Source: Ananas comosus
Taxonomy: Eukaryota; Streptophyta; Magnoliopsida; Poales; Bromeliaceae
NCBI RefSeq assembly: GCF_001540865.1
Contig: NC_033630.1
Location: forward strand, 6,411,242-6,475,241
DNA length: 64,000 nucleotides
Reading direction: 5' to 3'
A program made the translations under genes and the position numbers. Positions 36,066 to 48,195 of the stretch are shown here, one piece after another (position 1 is the stretch's first letter; each line of letters begins with the position of its first letter). A model generated the notes under the pieces. It did not search any database. It was given only the letters and a program-made list of their open reading frames with translations, and was not told where the DNA came from.

Positions 36066-36835
36066 TTAGTCACCGCTCAATTGCTCGAGGAGCAGAAGTA
36101 TGCGGTACTGATTGTGAAACACATCTCCAAACTCCCGTACTACGAGGATATCCTCAATCCTAGGGGCGTTTGTATCGCCCCACAACACAACAGTAGCCAA
36201 ATAGGCTACGCAGCCGCTACTGATCAACTGTCTAGCTCGAGAGGAGCTAATCGTCATCGCAAACAGCGAACTCTTGCATTCTCGGTACACAACCTCCGCC
36301 TGCCCTGGCTCTCTAAACGTCACAGTTCGATTCTTGCAATCGATAGTGTAGTACTTGGTGAACCAGTCCATGCCCAAAACAACATCAAACTCTCCGAGTT
36401 TATGCAAAGCTAGCAAGTCCACGGGCATGACCCAACTCCAACCCGAACAGGACAACTGGGGCAAAACTCTCAAATATCCAAAGAGTGATCGGGTACTACA
36501 ACTCGTCCCGGATGCAACAAAGATGTCAATGGGATGCCATGCAACTCGGCAAACAGCCGGTTTATGAATAAATGCGATGCACCGGTATCAAATAATGCTC
36601 GTACTTGAATACCATAAAGTAAAATAATACCTGCGACCACATTCTCGGCTACCGCCGCCTCATCAGTCTGGGCCGCATACATGCGCCCACTCGGGGCCTG
36701 TCGTGACCCCTCCGCCTGCCGTTGAACTGGCGGCCGCCCAGCCTGGTGATGCGCAGAAAGTGTCCCCTGGCTGGGACCCGGTAAAGCTGGTGCAGATGCC
36801 GAAGATGGCGCTGGTGCTGGACCCCTCGGGCAGTC
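36066..36835 (-). pseudogene. Gypsy-type protease and start of the RT linker, truncated
   Basis: On the minus strand, following Gag, comes a retropepsin-like aspartic protease. It has VAGIILLYGIQVRALFDTGA with the catalytic DTGAS motif at about 36590, then after a frameshift near 36470 the VMPVDLLALHKLGEFDVVLG block and MDWFTKYYTIDCKNRTVTF. The frame then reaches VREFGDVF, which in Gypsy elements opens the reverse transcriptase region, and stops matching there. The reverse transcriptase, RNase H, integrase and 3' LTR of this element are missing, apparently through a deletion ending at 36065. Confidence 0.85.
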
Positions 36836-38010
36836 CTACTGGAAGTGGCCCTCCTGGCCACACAAGTAGCACCTGCCCCGACTGCGTGAACACTGCCGTG
36901 GAAAATGGGGATCACAGCAGATCACGCAGCGCGAAGCCTGGCGTCGATCAGGTCCTCCTCGCTGAGTAGACTGGCCACGTCCTTGCGACTGGCTCCGGTG
37001 TCTCGGATGTCTCGGCGGCCTCCCAGAGTGCGCCTGGCTCGCACCCTCAGCCACGGGCCTCTTGCCCTTGCCCTTATCCAAGGCCTCTCGCCGTTTCTGC
37101 AGATCTGCTGCTCCACTCTTCACAATGAGCGTGCGGTTCACAACCTCCCGGTAGGTTTGGAGGTTGGAAGACTGAACAAACCGAAAGATCGAAGGCCACA
37201 GTCCCCAACAACGAAGGGCACACAATGAAAAAGCCGGGAGAACTCTCTCTCATACTCAGCTACGGTCCTGTCTCCCTGGCGCAGATTGCGCAGATCCTGC
37301 TCCATCTTCCTCTTGACGCTGTTAGGAAAGTAATACTCCAGTAGGAGTTCCTTGAACCTCCTCCAAGTAATCGTTGTCAGATCCGTGCTGGGGTTGTCCT
37401 GGATGTCCAACCACCATCTGTAGACCTCGCCGTCCAAATGATGTGTGGCGAGCCACACTCTGTCCCTCTCCTCGATGAAGGTGTCCCGAAACAGCTTCTC
37501 CATATGCATAAGCCATTTCTCCACGATCTAGTGGTCCACGTTCTCCCCGTCGAAGATCCGTGGACTACATCTCCTGAACTCACTGAGACGCTCCATGAGC
37601 TGATCCCGCTCAGCTCCCTCAACCATCACGGGAAAAATCGCCCCCGCTACAGGTGCTCGTGCTGGTGGTGCTGCGATGTCCTCCTCGCGAGGTGCCGCCG
37701 CCGGTGCCGTCCGAGAGGTGTCGAGTGCAGGGGACGACACCTTGGGTACGACCACCTCTACTGGTGCGGGTGGTGTAGGGATCTGAGTCTCCCTGGCAGC
37801 CGCCTGCTGCAGCAGAAGGTCCTCTAGACGCTTCATTCGTGCCTCCTGCCGAAGCGCCGTGTCCGCCTGTCGTGTCACGAAATCAGTGAGGGCTGCAAGC
37901 TGGCCCCTCAACTCACGGACCTCGCCGGATCCGGAGGTAGCGGAGGTCTCGACCTCCTCAAGGTGTGCCGCATTATCCGGTCGAGCAGATTGAGAGCGTG
38001 TGATCGGCAT
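36836..38010 (-). pseudogene. Gypsy-type Gag, minus strand, broken by stops and a frameshift
   Basis: It starts with ATG at 38008-38010 (MPITRSQSARPDNAAHLEEV). A coiled-coil-like stretch (VRELRGQLAALTDFVTRQAD) and a proline/alanine-rich linker follow. The capsid domain comes next (FRRCSPRIFDGENVDH; after a stop at about 37528, WLMHMEKLFRDTFIEERDRV, YRWWLDI, FKELLLEYYFPNSVKRKMEQ and EFSRLFHCVPFVV). A small deletion with frameshift near 37210 interrupts it. Paired cysteine motifs (CVICCDPHFPRQC and CYLCGQEGHFQ) end the protein, with a stop inside the second knuckle at about 36837. It belongs to a family distinct from the gag at 33079. Confidence 0.85.
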
Positions 38011-38332
38011 TGTCACTACAACATCAAAAAAGTGCAAGTTAGTACAACCCACGTTATCGTATCCCCGCTCAAATAAACAATACCCAAATCATGCGAAAGT
38101 AAAGAAGTGTTCTTCACTACTAACTCCCGGTGTTACGTTGTCGGCCGCCAACGTAACCCTCCGCGAAGTTAGAAGCAATACACTCCGATCCAACTCCAAC
38201 TTTTTAGAGTTATCATGAAAACCAATCATAATACTTTCGCTTACAAATCGAATAGATCTCGTCTCTCACGAGCCTATTTCCTATAGTCCAACCGGCCTAA
38301 GATTTGCTAGGTCCACTGAGACTCAACCCTAG

Positions 38333-38344
38333 GCTCTGATACCA
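38333..38344 (-). other. Primer-binding site (tRNA-Met type), minus strand
   Basis: GCTCTGATACCA on the plus strand is the complement of TGGTATCAGAGC. It is separated from the LTR edge at 38353 by eight bases, as in the element at 52113. It fixes the orientation of the minus-strand element. Confidence 0.85.
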
Positions 38345-38352
38345 AATTAATC

Positions 38353-41003
38353 TGTCACGCCCCGGGACCTGCGGAGGTCCTCCCGGTAGCGCGCCCATAC
38401 CCGCCATATGTTAGCACATATAAGGCGTCTACAATAACAGCGGAAAATAAAACCAAAGATGATCTACAACTAGCGATATCAGAGTAAGTATACATCTATC
38501 ATCTATAATAAAAGTAGATAGAGCAAATTAACAATAAAGGTAAATCATAAAGTTATACAATAACCATCTCCAAAAGGGTACTCAAAAGGGTGGTCTCTAT
38601 ACATAGATACAACTCTCAACCTCTCCAAAAAGAAAATAACGAGAGGTAGACCACCTATCAACGGGTCCCTCGATAGCAAGCTAGCTCGTGGCGATACCCT
38701 TTCTGCGGTCTCTAGACTCTCCTGGCGTAGAAGGCTCTGAAATAAAAACATGAAACAGAGGGCGTAAGAACTATAATTTATAGTTCCCAGTGGGCAACTA
38801 CTGACCTCAGCTCAATGCACCACTAGGCCCCAAAAGAAAAGGGTAAATCCAAAAAGCAACAATAATAATAAATAGATTGCATTTATGAAGACATAATAAA
38901 ATACTAAGCTACTATGTCGCAAATAAACATGATGTCATTGTGTTGTACATTTACTTTATCAAAATGAAGTATGTCCAAGCATGACTAATATGTCCGAACA
39001 TAACGAGCAAGTAGGTATCATGATCCAAAATATCTCAATATATGATGAATATGCTCTATCATGGCAGCCAAGTATACTATGTGCAACAAATAAGACTATC
39101 ATGTATACTACATGTCCCAACACTATGCTATAAGCATGTCAAAGTAATCAACCTACTAAGCCTATCTAGTAGTGATTGTCATTTTCTGGTTCAATGTCAT
39201 TGTTTATTCATGTGCTAGGACCTACATGAATGTAGTCCAGCTTTTGCCACCTAAGTGTCGGTGGTAGCTCCAGCATTCCCACTCTAGGAATGAGTCTATC
39301 CCTCCCGACCCCGTAGGTTTCTCGATACCGCATGAGTGAGCATAAGTCGCGTAGGCCAACTCCGGAGTGCCGGCTTGTAGGGAGCGACCCTCACAAACAT
39401 GTGCAAATGAGCACAAATGGCAAGCAAGCGTAGTCAACGTCTCAAAAGTCCAATCATCATGTCTCTTATATGGTAAAAGTCACTAGCATCTCAAAGATCT
39501 AGTTCAATGTCTCAACGTGATGTTCCAACACTCACTATGCTTAGTGCCTCTTTATGACACTTAAGCTTTTTATAAGTTAAACACATTTCATATTCTATAT
39601 TCCATTCATTACATTAGTACTAGGTTTTCATGTAACCCAAGTTCAATGCCCCTTTATGACATTAGCCCAATCATTCTCGATCAGTACAAGTCCCCAAGCC
39701 TCTTAAGGCTTACTAAAGTCCCTTATGTCTCAAATAGGTATAGGTTTAAATGCATGAAGCAATGCTCAATTTCATTGTAATAAACATGGTCCCAAGTCCG
39801 ACATAAGAATGCCCAGTGCTAGTGCAAGCTTCACATGCAACTCTCTCTCTACTATATAGAGGTCCGAAAATTCATTATACATGACATAGCGATATTAAGC
39901 ATTCTAAAATTCACAATAAATACATTTAACATGAATATGCATGAATTTTCACTTTACGAAACATAAAATACCAAATATGAAAATTTCTCATATTGTAGGC
40001 TAGGTCAAACCCACCGAAACTTGCGCAACCCTTCGTTTGCCCCAACGAGAGTGTCCACTAGCCTCCTAGCACCCTAGAGGTATAGAAACAAAGGTTAAAC
40101 GAACCTTACGAACAATTATAGGATCAAACATTAACCATCTATACAAATGGGCTAAAATCTCACCTATAGTGGAGAAATCCCTTTCCAAAGCTCAAAAGGA
40201 AGCTAAATTCCTTCCAAAGCAATCTAAACCAAGGTTCTAAATCCATCAAGAGAGTTCTAAAAGGATCTAATCTAAAAACCCCAAAATAAATCATAAATCC
40301 CAATTCTAGGGTTTCATAAGGTAGAAACTACCAAAACTTGATCCAAAAGAGAGATCAAGGGTACTAACCTCACAAGATGCCCCAAACCAAGCTCCAAGTC
40401 CTCTAGGGTTGGAGTTCCTTCCTCTATCAAGCTCCAACTAGAGCTTCAAAGCTTCACCCATGGTGAACATCCAACAAGGAGCAAGAAAGAGAGGAAGAGA
40501 TGGATCAAAACTAGTTCAAATCCATCAAAAATGGGAAAGAAACCAAAGGAAGGAGATCTCACCTTGTCTCCACTGGTCTAGGGCTCAAAAGAGCTCTCTA
40601 AGGGGCTGGGGTGAGCTATATAGGGTTTGCAATAATTGCAATTAACCCCATGCCCGAAAACTAGCTCACATTGCATTGTGTACCGTTACACGGGCCCGTG
40701 TACCGGTACAACACCTGCGAAACAGCCAAACCCAAGCCTCGGGTTGGCGTGCAGGCTGCCAATGTTGATGGTTGTACCGGTACAGCCATCAATCTGTACC
40801 GGTACACAGCCCTGCTGAAGGCTACCCGAGAGCTGACCAAAAATCCATTCTTTTGGATTTTGGTGCCAAGTTTTAAACCTCAATTCTCGGGGTACGAGCC
40901 ATAGGTCGGAACACTGTCTACGACCTATCAGAAAATCTGGAAAACCTCAGAACACAAACCAAACACTCGAACCTCGCAATTTACAAAGGTCCAGTGCGTT
41001 ACA
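38353..41003 (-). repeat. 5' LTR (2651 bp) of the minus-strand Gypsy element, complete
   Basis: The minus strand reads TGTAACGCACTGG at 41003 down to CCCGGGGCGTGACA at 38353, with TG/CA ends. A palindrome array (40680-40805) is followed, in minus sense, by a TATA box CTATATAG (40616-40623) and a leader with a possible splice-donor-like AAGGTGAGAT (about 40560). Its left edge touches the PBS, and its right edge abuts an internal position of the LTR at 41004. It has no coding content; the short open frames are incidental. Confidence 0.85.
40680..40805 (-). promoter_or_regulatory. GTACCGGTAC palindrome array upstream of a TATA box
   Basis: Perfect GTACCGGTAC copies lie at 40700-40709, 40774-40783 and 40796-40805. 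A GTACCGTTAC variant starts at about 40679. In minus-strand sense the array ends about 57 bases before the CTATATAG box at 40616-40623, the position of a proximal enhancer. Confidence 0.65.
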
Positions 41004-42256
41004 AGTGAACCTAGAGTTAAAGTAACCTCAGTCATGTGATAAAGATGTTAAACCTAGAGTCAAGTGGACCTAAGATGGAAAAGACATTGGACATAGATAG
41101 GTCAATACTATAGGGTTAAAACCAACCCTTGAGTTATGTGAAATGGATTCTGGAATCCCAGAGCTTTTGGAACACCCAAAGTGGTGTTGGGCGTGTACGA
41201 CGATTTCGCCGCCCGGGGCCAACCATTGACGTGGCGTGTGCGACGATTTCGCCGTCGGATGGTTATGCCGGTTTGTAGATTATACCGCCGCTTGACTTGA
41301 GCCATTATCGTGGTGTATGTGCGACGATTTCGCCGCCGGGTGGCTCAGTCATAGAGTGTGGCTGGTTGTGGTAGGCTGAGGTGCATGCGAGAGTTCCTTC
41401 ATCTCGAGCCGACAGAGCGCGGATTATCCACAGTTGATTGACTCAAGACCGAGTTGAGTGGCATAGATGGCTAAGGTAAAGGTAACCTTAGGAAAGAATC
41501 ACCAATGAACATAGTGTGACAAGAAAATAAAGTAAAGAACGGCTAACGAATAAGAATAGCTAAGAATAAAGAATAGAGAACAAAGAATGTCTAAGAATAA
41601 GAGTAGAATTAAATTAATCTACTTAGTTGGTTGCATAGATTTCATATTGCATATTGTGAGGCATGACATGTAATTCAATATCGAGTAAATGTATAAATAT
41701 TTGTTTTATGTTATTGGACTAACCTGTTGCAGTGCCTCATTAGACCTATTGGTTGAGCTTTTTTCTTGGGTGGCCGTACCCACTGGGAACTATGGAGTTG
41801 GTTCTCAGCCTACGTTGTTTTGGGGTTTTACAGGTACGCTCGTGAGCGGCGCAGCAGCGCGAGGAAATGGCGTAGCTCCGTAGATAGCGCCCTACCCAAA
41901 GACCAGAGATAGCAATACCCCGAGTCGGCATAGCCTGGGGGTAGAGGGAAATGAAAAGAACAAGATGAATGGATTAAACTTGTAATAAATTATTGTAACT
42001 CGGATTGTATTCGGAAGTTGGAAAATGTAATAGTAATTGGGATGTAAAATGTACGAAAGATGAATGTTGTAATAATTTAGTTGTTTTATATTTTTGATAC
42101 TTCCTTATACAATTTTTGATTGAAATGTGTTCCTAGTTGGAACCTCGTACATTATATTGATTGCGACGCCTAGGACGTACAGGAAAAACTCTGTCCGTTC
42201 GGCGGTCTGTCGGCGTGCCCGAACCCGACCAAATAGGCGGAGCACGGGGCGTGACA
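41004..42256 (+). repeat. Second LTR of the gag-only element, 5' part lost
   Basis: It is homologous throughout to 31462-32715, with the same order of blocks (CCCAAAGTGGTGTTG; the three CGACGATTTCGCCG motifs; CATTAGACCTATTGGTTGAG; GGATTGTATTCGGAAG) and the end GGGGCGTGACA at 42256. It starts abruptly at the edge of the inserted minus-strand LTR. The inserted element therefore landed in, or recombined with, this LTR. The sequence to the right (ATAAGAAATATC) is AT-rich non-repetitive DNA. Confidence 0.8.
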
Positions 42257-44806
42257 TAAGAAATATCTATTTTAATTTTCAAATGCCTTTTAATTAGTCT
42301 TACTTTTAGTGCTTCTGATAATTACGTATTGGTTTCTTCACTAACCTGAAATTTAGGAATTAAGTACTTTATTAATTATATCTATAGCGATAAAAGCTAA
42401 CGAGGACTTTTCTTTATCGTCAGCGACGATGATGAGAACGCTACCGTCAAAACTACTAAAGATAATACTTTCAATCCGATTATTTTTTTATTTACAAATT
42501 CTATACTGATGATAATAGAAAAATATTACTCATGTTTTTAAAATATTATAATGAGCTTTCCTTTTATTTTAAACTGGTTTATTTATTTTATTTATTTGGT
42601 TTAAATATTTTTACAAAGAAATGCACTTTAGTTTTATTCTTAATTTTTATTTGTTCAATACTGAGATAAATAATATTTAAAAATATTAATGCTCATAATT
42701 AATAATAGCTACAGATGATAAGGTGGTTTGTATTTTTCGATAATTATATATTATTATAGATTATTTTTTCATATAAATTTTAATATTAAAGTCCGCATTA
42801 ATCTACATGTCGTAACGATTAAGTATAATAATATCTACTCACCATATCGCGCAGGTTGCTTAACTAGTTATATTATATCTCATACCAAATTATGTAAAAT
42901 CAATGGAGTTGTTAAGACTATTGTTATATTATATCTCATCTCGAATTATATGAGGTGAGTAATTTTAAGCCTTCTAAATGTCGCTGGCATGTTTGGCGTA
43001 ACTGAAGTATTTATATATAGGGTTTATTGCATACTGGTCTTTGTAAATATAGGCCATCTTTGGTAATGGGATAATTTCTGCAGGGTTAAATTTTTTTACT
43101 CCTAGAATATTGATATGTCAATATTCTAGGCTAGAAAGGAATGAAAATAATTTTTTGTTTGGCAAAATTTTTACTTATTTTATGCAATAGACAAAATGAT
43201 GTCTATTAACTTTCTTGAAAAAAGAGAAGAATAGTTAGTAAAGTTAATTGAAATATTTAAAAACACCAAGTTTGCCCTTATATATGCTGTTAAAATCGGA
43301 ACGGCGAAAAATAAATCCAGAAAAATAATTTAATGCAAAAAGCGAAAAGAAAAGAGGAAATAGCACACCGATATTTACGTGGTTCGGCCAACGGCCTACG
43401 TCCACGGTCGAAGATGGGGCAAATAATTTATTAATACCGAAAGACGGAGTACAAGAAGATCTCTCAAAAGATCAAAGCTTAATTAGATCGAAAACGAATG
43501 AGAGACGCGCCGTGTAAAAGACCTCAAACCTGCTCGACTCTCTTGACCGTACGAAAAGGTAATATGCCATGAACACGAGAATCACCCCCTCCTTAATTAA
43601 TTAGCATGGTAATAAAATGCGACTCCTTGATCGTACGGACCTCCATGCATGAGGGTCTCGCTCCAAAAGGCCTTAATTAATTAGCGCATGCACCAAAGAG
43701 AGTCCTGTCAGCACCAACCTTTTAATTAATTTGCATAGCTTAAATTTTGTCGCACCGGCTTCATTAACTTGGCCGCATATATATAGGATGAGTCTTCAAA
43801 TTAGAGTCCAATTGAAACTCTAATTTAATTGGATTTCTAAACACAAGTCTAATCTAATTTTAAATTGAAATTAGATTCCGACTCATAATCCAAATATGCC
43901 AAATTATATCTAATCCCAATTAGATTAAGATTTAACTCCAATTTAGATAACTACAAATCTAAACCAAATATAACATATACATTGAATTTTTTTCTTTGTA
44001 TAATACATATACAATACTTGATAAATTTTAATATAATTTTTTCAAATATAATTACAATACAAAAATTATAATTAAGAAATAATATTTTTTTTTCTGCAAA
44101 GCAGTACAATATGCAGTAAGTAAGATAATTTTAAATTAATTTATACAATTAGAAATCTATAATAACTAATAATATATGCAATATAACTAATTTATTTAAC
44201 TGCCAATAATTTTACATAGTTAAACAAAAATCCTAATATAAACACATTGGACTAACCAAATCTCTACATACTTGGTATTGGGAAAAGAGGTAAGAGTTTT
44301 GGTAGGTGGGTAAAGTGGCGCGGTTTTCAAGGCGACCCAAAAAGAAGGCCATGCTGCCCCTCGGGTTCCAGGAATAAGGCTTCGTTTGGGATTGCGGGGA
44401 GATTGCATTACGTGCGGTGAGAAACGACGATGGAAAAATACCCTGTTTGTTTCCGTACATAATATTGTGTTCCGCATATCGCGATGAGTTGGTTACGATA
44501 TATTTTCTGCGGTCCCACCAGAGAACGCAGAAGCATATCCCTATATACTTTTTCCTCAACTCCATTTTATCTAATAGCGTTAGATAGACCTCAATACCAA
44601 CCTAACCCTAAATCTTATTCCATGGTTGGTAAAGAATTAAATTAACGAGTTATTCCAGTGAAAATTAGAATAACCCGTTTTGACCGGTATAAATTATTTC
44701 GGTATTTTTTTTTTCCATTTGGCAGAATAACGAGAATAAATTTGATTATTCTGAAGTTATTCCGTTACCAAACGGAGCCATAGTGAATTACAAATATATT
44801 TCTATA
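42257..44806. other. AT-rich intergenic DNA with unpaired repeat ends, no gene seen
   Basis: No long open frame is present. At 43290-43480 a GC-richer block contains TTTACGTGGTTCGGCC and CCTACGTCCACGG, a word combination I associate with dispersed plant repeats. Near 44380-44480 (GGCTTCGTTTGGGATTGCGG) and 44610-44780 (ending TTACCAAACGGAGCC) there are MITE-like ends that could not be paired with confidence. Confidence 0.4.
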
Positions 44807-45450
44807 AAGGCTAAATTACAGAAAACCCTCCTGTAATAACCCGGCTTTTCACTTTCCCTCCGTGACATTTAAAAACCTACACTTTGCCCCCTTGTAAAAT
44901 AAAAAATATTCACAGGGGGGTTACGGTGTGTAAAATGACCATTTTGCCCCTCGCCATTTTCGTCTTCTTCCTCATCTTCCTCAGCAGCCACTTCGATCGG
45001 CCTCGATTCCCACCTCAATCGGTCGCGATTTCTCTCCATTTCCTTCTCCACCTGCTTCCCTTCTCGTCCTGCACCCTCGCCGCCCCTCGATTTCGACAAT
45101 AGTAGGGAGGAAATCGAGGTGGGTGTTGATGGAGAGGTAGGCAAGGGCAACGAGGGCGAAGGCGAGGCGGCAGAGGAGGACGAAGGGGATGTGGGCGAGG
45201 GCGAGGCAGTGGAGGACGGCGAGGCGGCGGCGAGGCGGCGTGTCGGAGGGAGGCGAAGCAACAAGGAAGAGGGTGGAGGGGTATTTTCGACATAAAAAAA
45301 TATTTTATCACGAAATCCTAACGGTAGGGGGTGAAGTGCACATTTTTCATTTTACAAGAGGGCAAAGTGTAGGTTTTTAAATGTCAGGAGGGGAAAGTGA
45401 AAAAGCGGGTTATTACAAGGGCGTTTTCTGTAATTTAGCCTTCTATAAAA
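44807..45450. mobile_element. Foldback element with ~105 bp terminal inverted repeats
   Basis: The left arm (44807-44913) has AAGGCTAAATTACAGAAAAC, CCTGTAATAACCCGGCTTTT, then CATTTAAAAACCTACACTTTGCCC. It is inverted at 45344-45450 (GGGCAAAGTGTAGGTTTTTAAATG, then GCGGGTTATTACAAGGG and CTGTAATTTAGCC). The core (44950-45280) is GC-rich and repetitive on one strand (GGCGAGG/GGAGGACG). It gives open frames of up to 131 codons that I regard as composition artefacts. Long arms suggest a Mutator-type non-autonomous element. Confidence 0.75.
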
Positions 45451-45787
45451 TTTGACTTCCATTTATTGTTCCTATAAAAGTTCTAATATTTTCAAAATCC
45501 TAATATTTTCAAACATGTCTCTACCATAATCCATTATAAAAATTTAGTTAACCATAGATTAAATGTTTCACCATATTTAGTTTATGAGATAACTCGATAT
45601 TTTTACCCCTTTTATATTATATTGTTGTAGTTTTTGGATGGATATATTTGCGATGGCAAAATTAACATTTCACTTGTTTGCTGTTAAAATATAAACAATT
45701 CTCTAAACGGTAACAAACCAGAGGAATATATATTTGAAAACATTAGAACTTTTGTAGGGATAACATATAAAAGTTAAATTTTATAAA

Positions 45788-46592
45788 AGGGTTAATTGCA
45801 TACACGTCCCTGCAAACATAGTGAATTGCAGATATATCCCTGCAAAACTCAATTTCCATATGTTGTCCCTGCAAAAGTCCTAATTTACACAGATATGTCC
45901 CTCGGGTTAGAATCTGTAAGGAAACTATTAATTTTTTAAAAGTTTTCATGTGAAATGACCTTTTTGCCCTCGCAAATATATCCTTCCAAAATATTCCTCT
46001 TTCCCTTCTCTTTTCTTCCTCTTCGTGCTGCCGAAGCGGACGGCGGCGGCGGCGCGGGGTCGGGTTCGCCGGCGACGAAGAAGAGGAAAGAGAAAGAAGG
46101 AGAGGAAAAAGAAGAGGGAAGAGGAAGAAGAAGAGGAAGAGAGAAAAGAAAGAGGAAGAGGGAGAGGGTTCGCCGCCACCGCCACCGCCGCCGACGCATC
46201 TCCTCCCTCGCCGGCGACGAAGAAGAGGGCAGAGGAAGAGGGAGAGGAAGAAGAAGGGGGAAGAGGAAGAGAGAGAGAAAGAGGGAAGAGGAAGAGAAAG
46301 AGGGAGAGGGTTCGCTGCCACCGCATCTCCTCCCTCGCCGGCGATGAAGAAGAGGGAAGAGGAAGAGGAGGAAGATGAAGAAGGGTAAAACTGTCAATTC
46401 ACGTTATTAATTAACCATGGTTATATTTTTAACTGTGGTTAACAAAATTTTTTTAACAGACCCTAATGGCAGGGACATATCTGCATAAATTAGGACTTTT
46501 ACAAGGACAACTTATGGAAATTGAGTTTTGTAGGGATATATCTGCAATTCACTATGTTTGCAGGGACGTGTATGCAATTAGCCCTTTATAAA
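45788..46592. mobile_element. Foldback element with ~170 bp inverted repeats and GAAGAGG-rich core (copy 1)
   Basis: The left arm (GGGTTAATTGCATACACGTC, CCTGCAAACATAGTGAATTG, GATATATCCCTGCAAAACTC) is inverted at the right (GTTTTGTAGGGATATATCTGC, AATTCACTATGTTTGCAGGG, CGTGTATGCAATTAGCCC). The core (46020-46385) repeats GCATCTCCTCCCTCGCCGGC followed by GACGAAGAAGAGG-type runs. Overlapping open frames up to 192 codons on both strands reflect the purine/pyrimidine asymmetry (Arg/Glu-rich on plus; Ser/Leu/Phe/Pro-rich on minus) and match no known protein. Confidence 0.8.
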
Positions 46593-46658
46593 AATATATT
46601 TATAATTTATTATATTTATCACAATCTGTATGCATTTAATCATCTATATATCATATAC

Positions 46659-46659
<1 letters not shown>

Positions 46660-46708
<49 letters not shown>
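46660..46708. repeat. (TA)n microsatellite
   Basis: Nearly pure TA dinucleotide run between the two foldback elements. Insertion next to TA-rich DNA may explain their proximity. Confidence 0.9.
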
Positions 46709-46713
<5 letters not shown>

Positions 46714-47654
46714 TTAGGTTAATTGCATACACGTCCTTGCAAACATAGTGAATTGCAAATTTATCCCTGCAAAACTCAATTTTCATAAGTTAGTCCCTGC
46801 AAAGAAGTCATAATTTATTGCAGATATGTCTATCGGGTTAGAATCTATTTAGGAACTGTTAATTTTTTAACAGTTTTTTGTGAAATGACCTTTTTGCCTC
46901 ACAATATATCCCTCCAAAATATTCACTCTTCCCCTTCTCTTTCTCTTCCTTTTCGGGCCGCCGGAGCGGACGGCAGCGGTGGCGCGAGGTCGGGTTCGCC
47001 GGCGACGAAGAAGAGGAAAGAGAAAGAAGGAGAGGAAGAAGAAGAGGGAAAAGAAAGAATGAGAGGAAGGGGGAAAAGAAAGAGGAAGAGGGAGAGGGTT
47101 CGCCGCCGCCGCCGCCGCATCTCCTCCCTTGCCGGCGACGAAGAAGAGGGAAGAGAAAGAGGGAGAGGAAGAAGAAGGGCGAAGAGGAGAAGGGATAGGA
47201 AGAGGGAAGAGAAAGAGGGTTTGCCGCCGCCGCCGCATCTCCTCCCTCGCCGGCAACGAAGAAGAGGGAAGAGGAAGAGGGAGAGGAAAAAGAAGGGGGA
47301 AGAGGAAGAGGAAAGAGGAAGAGGGAGAGGAAGAAGAAGGGGGAAGAGGAAGAGGGAGAGGGTTCGCCGCCGCAGCCGCTGCCGACGCATCTCCTCTCTC
47401 CCCGGCGACGAAGAAAAGGGAAGAAGAAGAGGAGGAAGAGGAAGAAGGGTAAAACCGTCAATTCACATTATTAATTAACCATGGTTAAGTTTTTAACTGT
47501 GGTTAATGAAATTTTTTTAGCAAACACTAACGGCAGGGACATATCTGCATAAATTAGGACTTTTGCTGGAACAACTTATGGAAATTGAGTTTTGCAGGGA
47601 TATATCTACAATTCACTATGTTTGCAGGGACGTGTATGCAATTAACCCTATATA
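46714..47654. mobile_element. Foldback element with GAAGAGG-rich core (copy 2)
   Basis: The same terminal inverted repeats as at 45788-46592 (GGTTAATTGCATACACGTCC at left; GGGACGTGTATGCAATTAACCC at right). The core (46940-47450) is longer. The CGCCGCATCTCCTCCCTYGCCGG plus CGAAGAAGAGG module recurs about four times here against two or three in copy 1. Open frames up to 200 codons follow the repeats. It is close to, and in the same orientation as, copy 1. Confidence 0.8.
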
Positions 47655-48013
47655 TTATTATCATAGCTTTTAAAATTTTTGTTAGACTAAATAATTATTG
47701 TCCTGGCAAGACACAACAGAAGGCTGGAGGGAGAGGTGGCCATAGAAATAATAAAAAATTATTACTATTTTTCATAAAAATTATTGTGTAGTTGAAAAAC
47801 CTATCACAAAAAATAAATGATGGTGTCAGGCACTAGCACGAAAATCCAACCAAGCACGCAATACACCTGCTACACAAAACTGAATCTTTCGTATATACGT
47901 TTAAGGTGTTAATTTATATAAACTTGTAGTTAAAAAGGAAATACTAAATCTACAATCTAAAATGAATTGTAGGATAACAAATTTTAATCCAAAGGTTGTA
48001 ATACTACCTTATA
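47655..48013. other. AT-rich spacer, no gene seen
   Basis: Short non-repetitive stretch between the second foldback element and the minus-strand LTR. No open frame or motif was recognised. Confidence 0.4.
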
Positions 48014-48195
48014 TGTCACGCCCTAAATTACACATTTTTTCGGGCACGCCAACAGACCTGTCGTATACATAGAAATTTTTTCTGTATACGAAGCGATAGC
48101 TGTACCTGTAATTAAATCAAGCTACAACCACAAGGTAATGAACTGCTAAATAGAAAACATATGTATATATATATATATATACGCCAAAACCAAAN

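Noticed and set aside
45743..47478. Long overlapping open frames (up to 200 codons) on both strands
   Set aside because: They follow GAAGAGG/CCTCTTC repeats inside foldback elements, are open in several frames at once, and consist of Arg/Glu or Ser/Leu/Phe runs without a domain.
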